This document shows positions 54,307 through 64,000 of a stretch of DNA of 64,000 nt, piece after piece. The stretch comes from Mesodorylaimus sp. YZB2_4 (Eukaryota > Nematoda > Enoplea > Dorylaimida > Dorylaimidae): assembly GCA_030248295.1 (NCBI GenBank), contig JASANH010001643.1, positions 248,001-312,000 on the forward strand, given 5' to 3'. How positions within the stretch are numbered: position 1 is the first letter of the stretch; every line of letters starts with the position of its first letter. The notes beneath the pieces are model-generated. The model saw only the letters and a list, made by a program, of their open reading frames with translations. It was not told where the DNA came from and searched no databases. A program made the translations under genes and the position numbers.

Positions 54307-55922
54307 ATGACTGTCGTGTGGCTTCGTTGTCTAGTGGTTTTTCTTACTTTTCTGCTTCCGGCCTCTGCCCAGGTAAAGTTCATTGATGTAGCCTACAGCT
54401 CGTACAGCAAAGGGCCACCAAATGCTGGATTCGTGCAAGTATACTTGACTGGAAGTAGCACAGGATTTCCGGGGGAAACAGCATGGTATTCCGTTTGTGC
54501 AACGACAGCACAAGGATCTCGAACCTCGCTCTCCTACGCCACCTGTACGAAGTATGGATATACAGTGGGAACAATCCGTGAAGTCACCCAGAGGAATTCT
54601 CAAATGGCATGTGCCGATATCTCTTGCCCAGGCGACCACTCGAACTTGGCTGATTGCTCAATCAATATCGACAGACAGATGAAAGAGAAGAAGATTATGT
54701 ACGTGATATGTTATCAGGCAAATGGATATCCCTTAGGGCAACCTTCTCGGGATAGCGCAAGAGCATGGTCAAGTTTCAACTGCGATTTTGAGAATGGAGA
54801 TGCTTGCGGTTGGGATCTTTATTCTTGGAAGGTCCTTAGTGGTGGTTTGTATTATCCTTACGACGCCACTATGGAAACACCTGATGGCTACGTGCTTGCA
54901 CAAAGTTGCCCAGCCTGGAGTGGAATTGCGACAATGACCACTGACGTGATTGCCACGAGTCCTTGGTTGAATCATTGCTTAGGTAAGAAATCGCAAACTC
55001 GTTTATGTTCCTATGCCACACCACAAAAGAGGAAAGGTATTTGATGGCGAAGGAAGGTCTAACTTGCCGAAAGATGACACAACCAACCATGGGCCTAGAA
55101 TAAGTCTTCCACTCTAAATGCTCATTTGCCAGCAAATGTCCGACTGGTGGCCACTACATAGGTAAATCACTTCGTTCCTTCCCCTCAATGTGCATACTGT
55201 ATGTACTATTTTGGTGAAGTCAAAAAACATGAACATGATAGGCCCTAAGATAATATTGAGACCTATCCAAGCCGGTTCACGGAACACTCGACCATTTGGG
55301 GAAAAAGGTTTCTATGTAGAAGGTGAAATAAGAATGCGTTTTAGGGAGTTATTCTGTCAGAAGAATTAAGCGTGTCAGTAGCGTCCAAACTTTGTCCTAT
55401 AGTGTGCCTTATACGGCTTCTGTCAATCAGGGCATGTCTTACTTTTCAGGCTACTCAAAGTACTGCTTCGCTTTCTCTGCCTATGCCACAAGCCCCTCCA
55501 TGCTGCCTTCACTTAACATCAGCATTGTGAATTCAAACAATTACGAAACCTCATCCGTCCTCTGGACCTCGAAGGGACACGGACAATGGCAAGTATCTTA
55601 TCTGGAATTCACAGCCGCCACTCCCTTTAGATTGCGAATTCGAACTACATGTTTCGGAGATCAACAAACTCCTTCGATTTTATTGGACGATATTTTGCTG
55701 GCCACTGGAGGATGCCCTAGCCAAGATCGCAGGTGTTACAACAATGGGAAAGAACGAGAGTCAGTCCACAGCGATAGGTATTGCGAATGCGAGAACGGCT
55801 GGACGATGGGCAGGTGGTGCGAGTTGACAGCGTGCGGTGGAGCTGGTGATTTTCAACCACATATCGACTTGGCTATCATTGGTGTGCTTGTAATTGCGTA
55901 TGGTTGGTTGACGCTTGCGTAG
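54307..55922 (+). CDS. SRCR-MAM-EGF surface protein with GPI-like tail, 417 aa
   Basis: Exons 54307-54982 and 55345-55922 join in phase 1. A signal peptide (TVVWLRCLVVFLTFLLPASA) is followed by a scavenger-receptor Cys-rich-like domain (VQVYLTGSSTGFPGETAWYS, ADISCPGDHSNLADCSIN). Then comes a MAM domain split by the intron: FNCDFENGDACGWDLYSWKV, then YCFAFSAYA, VLWTSKGHGQWQVSYLEF, and ILLDDILLATGGC. A single EGF-like module follows (CYNNGK...CECENGWTMGRWCEL). The protein ends in a hydrophobic run (IDLAIIGVLVIAYGWLTLA) with no basic anchor, typical of a GPI signal. MAM and SRCR modules mediate adhesion or recognition at the cell surface. The domain calls are good for MAM and fair for SRCR. Confidence 0.85.
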
Positions 55923-57164
55923 GAGCTTTAGCGGGCTAAGTGCCAGCTCATCACATGCCTTCTATTCTTTGCTTATGTCCATTTCTGTTGTACGATAGAT
56001 ATAAATGGATCACGAGACTTGAGTGGGCTGGCCTCCATTCAAAAGCGAACGTGGGGGATAAAAAAAACACTTTTTTTTTCTTGGCTAAAGAAACAGGTTT
56101 TATTAATAGACCACAAGGATGATTCGTTGTCCTGTAAACACTACCGGAATAGCAATTTGTGCGCACAAGACCACACCCAGTTAGGCTGTCCATCTGCTGA
56201 TTAGGTTTGTTATTTTCTACAAACTGCCAACTCGCGATCTCACCGCGAGAAAGATGATGCTACGCAATGTCCGGTACTGCCTACTAGATAGACGACGGTA
56301 TTAACGATGAACGGAGTCAATATTTCTGCCCATGGGTGATGCACAGCAGGCAATGACGTGGGAGCAGGTAAAGACGCAAGGCTCACGTCACGCTTCATTA
56401 GGCTCTCCTACGACCAGACGCTGTCATTCACTCCTGAGTGAGCTCGATAATCTGTTGTGGATGCGTGGGAGACAGGTACTCGTGCGTCAATATTACCTTG
56501 CCCTCTTGATAATGCAGGGCTGTGCAGATGCCAATAAGTTCTTTAAAAGTTGACCCAAAAAAGTAACAGGCAAATAATATGCGCGCTTATATATCCTAGG
56601 AGTCGCCTCTTTTCTGTTGTTGCGTATCTCGCGCTAATAAAATCGCTGGGATAAACACCCGCTACACCCGCTTCATTTACAGTTTACCTGTTTACATTTT
56701 CACATACTTTACATTTCCATACTCGGATATACCTGAGGGATAACATATCACATTGAGGGTTAGGATTTTCAGGATTTATTTTCAACAGCATCATCACTGT
56801 TGACTGTAAGAGAGGAAAAAGGCCGATTCAGGTTTCCTGTACTGTATGTTTGGTTGATTAGGGCGATGTGTCAACATTGGATTTTTGATAAAACGGCACG
56901 TTTCAGAATGACACGGGTAAATCCTTCTAGCGCATAATAGTTCATTATGTAGGCAGGTACCAAATCACGCACGGTAACGGCTAACAAACACTATTGTACG
57001 GGTATTGTGAATTGTTTGGATCCGCACTGACATCCAGTGTTGATACTAATGAGTGATCAAGGACCCTCAAATGCACGAATCACAGGTATCTCCCCCAAAT
57101 ATGGATCAGGCGTAAATACTCGCCTACTAGCAATAGAGAACGATACCAGGTGACTTTTCTATTG
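55923..57164. other. Intergenic stretch, nothing firm
   Basis: Convergent flanks of the SRCR-MAM gene (+) and the secreted Gln-rich gene (-). No gene or recognised repeat. Confidence 0.5.
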
Positions 57165-57701
57165 CTAATCCACTTGACCTATGATATCACTCCGCGAACG
57201 TCTCCGTTGCTGTTCAGCTTTTCGCAATTGCTCCAAAAGCCAAAGCGGCTGGTTGATGCCATTGACCACATTCCTGCTAACGCTCTGACTGTCGTTATCA
57301 ATGTTGGACAATGATTCAACAGCGTCGCTCTGCTGCTGCTGCTGCTCTGAGACCGAATCGAATTTTTGCATGACCTTCTCCAACGACGTACTGTAGCGTC
57401 TGAGACGGGCTAAGTCGTTTCGGACTCGATATGCGTGCGCCGCACTCAGCGAAGAAACACGTTCCAATTGCCTGGCTCGTCTATCGATCAACAATTTCAG
57501 GAGATTGGCCATTATACGAAACTGTTCCAATTCCGTGTTCGTAGTCGGTTGAAATGCTAGCGCCTTTGAGATGACCGCATCGTCAACAGTCGGTGATCGT
57601 TTCGCGACTACACGGTACATTGGCCCCGCTTGTACGGGAGCCATCCAGGAAATGAGTATGAAAAAGCAGAGAAACCAAATAATGCTCATTGGACGGTACA
57701 T
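57165..57701 (-). CDS. Secreted helical, Gln-rich protein or prohormone, 178 aa
   Basis: Starts at the first ATG (57701) after a TATA box at 57819-57826; a longer non-ATG frame is rejected. The signal peptide (MSIIWFLCFFILISWMAPVQA) is cleaved before GPMYRVVAKR. The first dibasic site KR comes right after a ten-residue propeptide, and RRRSR occurs near the end, as in prohormones. The middle is strongly amphipathic alpha-helical (ANLLKLLIDRRARQLERVSS, NDLARLRRYSTSLEKVMQKF) with a Q5 run. It lacks cysteines. It could be a helical peptide hormone (CRF/DH44-like in general shape only) or a structural secreted protein. No family is assigned. Confidence 0.65.
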   Translation of the reverse strand: MYRPMSIIWFLCFFILISWMAPVQAGPMYRVVAKRSPTVDDAVISKALAFQPTTNTELEQFRIMANLLKLLIDRRARQLERVSSLSAAHAYRVRNDLARLRRYSTSLEKVMQKFDSVSEQQQQQSDAVESLSNIDNDSQSVSRNVVNGINQPLWLLEQLRKAEQQRRRSRSDIIGQVD

Positions 57702-57818
57702 GGCCGAGATAAGATGACTGATTGATAAGGAGTCGACAGTATACACGGCAGCAGAATAAACGAGCTCGCCGTCTAGCACCGTCCGCCTTCTAAAAACAAC
57801 TGGGACATTGAACAGGGT

Positions 57819-57826
57819 CTTATATA
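57819..57826 (-). promoter_or_regulatory. TATA box of the secreted Gln-rich gene
   Basis: TATATAAG on the minus strand (rc of CTTATATA), 118 bp upstream of the ATG at 57701. Confidence 0.7.
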
Positions 57827-58944
57827 GAATATGAAAGGTAACTGTCCGCGGGGTAGCCTATGAAGAAATCCGCATGTCAGTAGTAGGCTTAATTGGAGGT
57901 CTTTGTATGATTTTTCGTTTTCGCCTATTGACGCAATGTCGTGAAGCGAAAAATCTTGAAGCCCCGCCCCGCCTTCGCAAAGGAACATAGGCGGCACGTT
58001 TCCGCCGAGCTTCGATTAGAACTGTTCTCAGTTCGGATCCTTATTCTAATTTTTCCTAAGGGCACGTTGATAAATACCTCGTGCTCCAATGTACGCCTGA
58101 GAAAACACATCCGAACGATCTCCTAATTAGATGTCAGGCTAGGTTGATTGTATCTTGAAAACACTGCGGGAGCTGTTCAATTACTTGTGCAGACCGAAGG
58201 AGCGTCGTCGCGGAACTTGGTACAATCATGCGCGGCACCCGCCACAAATTCGAATTTTCTCGCGCGCCCCCGTTATTCCTGCTGCGAAAACGCAAGCTTT
58301 TTTCTTCGGTCTTATGATAATATTAGCCTAAAAATAAGAAGGCGAAGGCTTCACTGGGTTATTTTTACACACAGTTGAAAGTACGTGACGTAAGTCAGAA
58401 GAGCAGACAATATTATCACATCGAATGAAGTCAATCTGGAATGCTTATCGACGCTATCTTAGTGTATAAAGCTACAAAACACGCGCACATGTACATAGTG
58501 GAGGAGAGCAATTAGAGTAGTGACAAACAGCACTGACAAGCACGGATATGTCCTAAAAAGGCAAATTATGCAGTCCTAATGAAGTATAGCCGCCCGATGG
58601 CAGCCTACAGGCACCTCGAATAGTCCAAAAAACACTAACGCAAATGCGCAAAATATTTTCGAGATAAGAACTCCTAGATTGAATTAGTAGACTGAAAAAA
58701 CTAGACTGTACAGCGGACATAGAGTTCTCAGCTGGCCGTGACCATAGGACACACACCAAAGATAAGGTTGCAAATAATTAACAAAAAAGCCAGCGAAATA
58801 GAAGAGCACAAAAAAATTATACCTGGCACGGATATGGAAGGTATGACGTAACGTAGAGTACCCCGCATAAACTCTAAGTATCTATGCAATTAGAAAACAA
58901 TTGAGCCGAAAATTCGAAATAACATCAAATGCATAGAAAATTGC
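57827..58944. other. Intergenic stretch, nothing firm
   Basis: Between the TATA box of the secreted Gln-rich gene and the stop of the giant matrix gene. No supported gene. Confidence 0.5.
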
Positions 58945-61900
58945 TTATAATCGATGTCTTAGCAGAGGCGGTATCGATGTTGTTGCAGGTTCTTCTCCCT
59001 AGACGTGAAAAAGACAGGGATTAATTAGAGCCAACATTTTGGAAAGTGGCACCAATGGTATCAATTTGGCTACCTGGCACATTTTCACGCATTCGCGTCG
59101 GCTGCTGAAACGGTTCTCATTACCACCGCATCCTTTGTAGAAGAACAGTTTGCATCGTCTGTCCTCGGTACTGTAGTAATAATACAGATTGCTGCGGGGT
59201 TGCTTTTCGCTAGGACCACAGTCTCGACCGGCATCCGAAGGTAAAACGCAGATTGATTCCACTGGAATGGGGTTGCTAGTGGTCAACTGGTCGACAGAGC
59301 CGGCCTGTACCACTTCACTGTCTTTCCGTTGTACGGCTTGAGCTAAATGGACAGATAGGACACAGATATGAAAATCTATAACCGAGAACAAAAGCAAATC
59401 GCACAGGAAGTGCAGCAGGAAAAGCTCATGAGAAGTGAATATAAAGCGGAGGAAAATGCATTGCTTGCGTGAGTGAGTGCTGCTGATTACATCAAATAAT
59501 AATTACTGCCTGATGCATACCGAGATTTAAATTTAGACCTCACAGGGATTCCGATCCTTGACGAAACATGATGTGTCCTACTGTCACAAGGCAGTTTTAC
59601 CTTTCAGTCCAAAACCAGCTTGAGCGCCAGGAGGTAAGAAGCCTGGTGGCCCACCAATGTTCCCTCCTAGGCCACCAATTCCTGCTGCCTGAGGGCCGCC
59701 TTGAAGTTGACATCCACCTTTGCCGCATGGGCTGCCTCTGCCGCCAGATACTGGTTGACCCTGACCACCACCAACCGAGGGAGGACCGAAGAATCCAGCA
59801 CTACCAGCTCCTCCGCCCACTGGTCCGGCTCCTGGTGGAAAAAATGCAGGTGGGCCACCAATGCCACCGCCAATGCCGCCTGCTCCGGCTAGAGGGCCAC
59901 CTAGCAGTTTACAGCCTCCTCCTCCGCAGAGATCGCCCTTTGGCTTGCCACCGCTGTACGACCCACCTCTTCCACTGCTGCCTTGGTTTCCACCACATCC
60001 TCCGCTTGCGCATCCACCTCCTGCTGAGGGCGGTTGAAAGCCGGTTGGCAGAGACGGAACTCCAAATACTCCAGACCCTGAACTTGCGAGACCGCCACCA
60101 ACAGGTTGAAGACCAGGAGGTGAGAAAGCCGGCGGGCCGCCAATGCCGCCTAGTCCGCCAAATCCACCACCAGCTAGCGGACCTCCTTGCAATCGACAGC
60201 CACCGCCTTTACACAAGTCCCCTTTATTGCCGCTGCCCGATCCTCTATTTCCGCCGGATTTGCCGCCACAACCACTGCTGCCACAGCCTGTTGATGGAGG
60301 CTGGAATCCAGCAGGGAGAAAAGGTACTCCGAATAAACCTCCAGCAGATCCTAGTCCAGAAGCTTGAGCACCTGGCGGGAAAAATGCGGGTGGACCGCCT
60401 ATTCCACCAGCACCACCGAGTCCGCTAGTGGGTCCTCCTTGAAGCTGGCATCCTCCTCCATTGCATAGATCGCCCTTTTTCCCGCCACCACCATAGGAGC
60501 CACCACTATTCCCCTGATTACCACCACAGTTGCCTGTTGCGCACCCTCCTCCGCCAATTGAAGGTGGTTGGAAGCCAGATGGTAAAGATGGTACTCCAAA
60601 CACGCCTGCACCACCGCCAACACCTCCAAGGCTCCCCGCTTGAGCTCCAGGCGGGAAGAATGCCGGAGGCCCCCCTATGGCACCACCCAGTCCTCCCAGA
60701 CCACTAGTCGGTCCACCCAATAGCTGACATCCGCCACCTTTGCAAAGATCTTTGCCTCCTGGCTTGTTACCTCCACCATAGGATCCGCCGCCTCCTCCAC
60801 CACTACCTCCGCATCCACCACCACTGCACCCGCCACCGACTGACGGTGGTTGGAAGCCAGTTGGCAGAGAGGGAACACCAAAAACACCAGCACCAGATCC
60901 CCCAATGCCGCCTAAACCAATACCAGATGCTTGGGCACCAGGAGGAAGGAACCCTGGTGGACCACCAATAGCTCCCACAAGGCCAGCAGTCGGCCCGCCT
61001 TGAAGCTGACATCCACCGCCATTGCACAAATCTCCTTTGCCTTTGCCTTTGCCACCGCCGTAAGAGCCGCCGCCGCCGCCGCTCGATCCACCGCAAGCAG
61101 CACCACCACCATTGCATCCGCCTCCAATCGATGGTGGCTGGAATCCAGTCGGAAGAGAAGGCACGCCAAATATTCCTCCGCCCACTGACCCAGCGGGACC
61201 AATGCCTGAAGCTTGTGCGCCAGGCGGGAAAAATCCAGGAGGACCACCTATATTTCCTCCAAGGCCACCGGCAACTGGACCGCCCAGGAGCTGACAGCCG
61301 CCGCCATTACATAAATCTTTCCCACCCTTTGATGTTTTTCCATACCCGCCACTACCGCCACCGCCGCAGCTTCCACCACCACATCCACCGCCGCCCACAG
61401 AAGGCGGCTGAAATCCAGTCAGCGATGGTGGACCGAATACCGGACCGCTTCCGCCAATACCTCCGCCGCCAGGACCGATTCCTGATGCTTGTACACCTGG
61501 TGGCAAAAAAGCTGGTGGTCCTCCTATTGCTCCACTACCACCGAAGCCACCTGTTGGACCGCCTAGCAATTGGCAGCCACCGCCCTTGCAAAGGTCGCCT
61601 TTTTTGCCGCCGCCTCCGCCACTGCTTCCTCCTCCGCAGCCTCTAGATCCGCATCCGCCTGATCCCCCACCGACACTAGGCGGTCCAAACACAGCACCGC
61701 TTCCGCCGATACCACCACCACCAACTGATAGTGAACCAAACAAGCCACCTCCTGCGCTGATTTGTCCTTGTCCAGATGGCTGGACACCAGGAGGAAAAAA
61801 GGCCGGCGGACCGCCTATTCCGCCAAGACCACCAGCTCCACCAAAACCGCCAGCTTGAGGACCTCCCTGCAACTTACAACCACCGCCTCCACAAAGATCG

Positions 61901-63969
61901 CCTTTCGATTTACTGCCGCCACCATAAGAGCCACCCGGAGCACTGCTAGGGCCTCCACATCCTCCGCCACCGCACGCTCCTCCCACTGACGGTGGTTGGA
62001 ACCCGTTAGGAAGAGATGGTACTCCAAACAGTCCAGTGCCCGGGACACCGGGTGGAGAGAATGCAGGCGGACCACCTATTCCACCAGCAAGGCCCAACCC
62101 TCCAGCTAATGGCCCACCTTGTAGTTTGCAACCTCCACCACCACAAAGATCGCCTTTAGAACTTCTTCCACCAGAAGAGCCCCCACCACAGCCTCCACTG
62201 CCACACCCACTCCCAGTTGAAGGAGGTAGAAAGCCCGTTGTGAGCGACGGCACACCAAATACACTTGAGCCCGTGGCGCCTGCTCCAGCAGGACCAATGC
62301 CTGGCGCTTGAACACCTGGAGGGGCGAATGCAGGAGGTCCCCCAATATTAGCACCGAATCCAGCACCACCTGCGAGAGGGCCTCCCTGGAGCTGACATCC
62401 ACCACTTCCACAAGGATTACCGCCACCTTTATTACCTCTCCTTGCTCGGATTGAAAAAGGTTTGCCATCTTCCGCGCTCGGATCGCGTAGTCTATCAGGG
62501 GAAGCTCCGAGACCACAACACATTCTCAGCCCTTGCTCGGTATCGATTTTACAATAGTATCCTCTAGGACATAAGGGAGCGCCATCAAAACCAGCTCCGC
62601 ACTTTTGTATTTCTCCACCTTGAAGCCTCAATGGGTCTTCGCCGTCTGGACAGATGTTCAAGGTCAACGAAGTCTTGTCGTCGGGAAGTGTAGGCGGCCC
62701 AAATATTCTTTGTCCACGGTTCGATCCGGTCACAATTGGGGGTCTGATAGCGCCAGTGGGGCCAGCACTACGTGTTCCTTGGACTGAACCAACAGTCGGT
62801 GGAACGATTGGCGCATCGGCAGCATACGCCCGTTTCTGATCGCCGTACCAACTCCAATTGGGAGGCCGTACTAACTCCAATGGTAAATTGGCTGCGCGAA
62901 CACTAGACAGAGATGGAGAACCAAAGATCTGGCTCGACTGCGGTCCATCTTGAGCGGACAACAATCCGACATTGGAGTGGAAGGATCCGAAATTACCCCG
63001 TTTTGACCGAACTATTGGCGTGAAGGCACTCGGTGGTGACATCGGGATGAACAATTTGTCCATGATACTGTCCGATTCGCTAATTACTGATCCTGGTGCC
63101 CTCGGTCTCGAGCTAGGCGGCTGGGGGAGAACACTGGGTGCACCTGGGACCAGTATTGTACCATTAGCCGAACCAATGTTCGCGTTTGGTTGTGCGCAAC
63201 ATACAGAACCGTGGCAAGTATACCCACTTGGGCAAGCCAAAGAAGGACTGCAAAATACTGGCTTATCGTCTCCTAATGGCGCTTTGCCTCTCGGGCATGT
63301 ACGTGCACGTGGTTCTAGAAAGAGTACAACAGAGTGCAGTGAGGAAAATGTGGATGCACAAGGGAAGTGCTTCTGTGGTCCTCACGAAGACTACTTACTC
63401 GCAAGACATTCCAGCTGGCAGTGTTCCTCAGTGGCGAAGTTGTTCTTGTTGCCTTTGCATCCTCCATAGTAAAACAGCTTACAGGCTCCATCGGTTGGGT
63501 CGTAATACCATCGAAGGTGCGATCCTTTGCACGGACCAACATCTTTTGGATCACTGCAGTAAACCTTTTGAGGGCGAAGAAGACCAAATGGCAGCGGTGG
63601 AGCAACCAGAGCATTGTTGGGGGGAGCGACGACATTGCTCTCGCCCAGATATGATAGGTATCCAGTCTGACGCCGAGCACGGACCGCGAGCTTCCTTCGA
63701 GCTCTATAACCGCCACTGTCTCCTCCGTAGCCACCCGAGGGGCCGCCACCATACCCACCAGGAGAAGCGCTACCATAACCGCCGTTTCCGCCACCATAAC
63801 CTCCACCCTGGGATCCGTCATCGGCGCCTGGACAACAAAAATAGTCTAACCCGTTGAAGTTACAAGTCGTCTGCGGCGGACAATGGTCTTTACCAGGTAA
63901 ACACTGCACAGGCCGCCCATCCGAGTAACTGACTGGAGATTGGCCATTTGGACACGACGGAACGCCGGC
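58945..63969 (-). CDS. Giant Gly/Cys-rich extracellular matrix protein with lustrin-like and Kunitz modules (5' end outside window)
   Basis: Exons seen: 63969-63399, 63314-59601, 59342-59074, 58998-58945, joined in frame (about 1,535 residues in the window; the gene continues right). Order: a lustrin-like Cys repeat (CPNGQSPVSYSDGRPVQCLP ... YFCCPG), a Gly-rich spacer with a basic RRKLAVRARR segment, a Kunitz domain (VGPCKGSHLRWYYDPTDGAC ... ECLA), and further lustrin repeats (CPSGYTCHGSVCC; CPRGYYC...MCCG). Eleven tandem Gly-rich units of about 70-100 residues follow, each with a GGGC[QK]LLGG or LQGG Cys core, GGPPAFxPPG, FGVPSLPxGFQPPS and a CGGxxC loop. A second Kunitz domain (ICVLPSDAGRDCGPSEKQPR ... 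KMC) and a short tail close it. Probably a cross-linked cuticle, egg-shell or mucus protein with protease-inhibitor modules (inference). Confidence 0.88.
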
Positions 63970-64000
63970 CTGAGAAAAAAAAGGTTAGAGATGAATTCAT

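Noticed and set aside
59568-60428. 286-codon plus-strand open frame (and similar ones across 59.6-62.5 kb)
   Set aside because: Shadows of the Gly-rich minus-strand repeats; compositional artefacts with His/Leu/Arg bias.

Overview
This window is animal nuclear DNA: genes are split by short GT-AG introns (mostly about 40-100 bp), promoters carry TATA boxes, 3' ends carry AATAAA, and the proteins are metazoan (ADA2 with ZZ/SANT/SWIRM, tudor, DEG/ENaC channel, PP1-type phosphatase, Kunitz/lustrin matrix protein, amidated neuropeptide precursors). Small secreted YGGY-type peptides, a DEG/ENaC channel, a divergent PP1-like phosphatase with a decayed copy beside it, and an interstitial patch rich in TTAGGC (the canonical nematode telomere repeat) make an ecdysozoan, most likely a nematode outside the Caenorhabditis lineage, the best guess. 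The species cannot be named from this sequence alone.

Layout. 0-10 kb: the end of a small membrane protein, the transcriptional adaptor ADA2 (-), an unknown membrane protein (-), two amidated neuropeptide precursors (+) whose terminal peptides share a C-terminal L-x-x-[IV]-M-x-A-amide signature, and a secreted beta-rich protein (-). 10-18 kb: four genes for secreted peptides whose mature part begins AQY(W), each with one intron exactly at the signal/mature boundary, mixed with a LINE 3' end and a tRNA-derived SINE. 18-25 kb: a DEG/ENaC channel with a Gly/Met-rich ectodomain insert (-) and an intronless, heat-shock-element-driven HSP70 (+). 25-38 kb: a two-tudor protein (+) with a GC-AG intron, a PPP-phosphatase pseudogene and an intact PP1-like gene (-), and a POT1-type telomere end-binding protein (-) with a 2 kb intron full of nested fold-back elements. 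38-50 kb: SINEs and MITEs, a nucleotide-sugar transporter (+), a SAM-domain protein (-), and a small membrane protein. 50-64 kb: two intronless glycosyltransferase-like genes, an SRCR-MAM-EGF surface protein, a secreted Gln-rich protein, and a giant Gly/Cys-rich Kunitz-lustrin matrix protein that runs off the right edge (-).

The genes do not form one pathway. Themes are secretion and extracellular matrix or defence (AQYW peptides, the Kunitz/lustrin protein, SRCR-MAM), glycosylation (transporter, A4GALT-like and GT8-like enzymes), signalling peptides, and genome maintenance or silencing (POT1, tudor, ADA2, SAM). About a third of the window is intergenic and rich in short mobile elements: three tRNA-derived SINE families, one of which shares its 3' tail with the LINE, and several MITEs or fold-back elements, two of them inserted inside SINE copies. 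Exon joins were worked out by hand from splice motifs and reading-frame phase.
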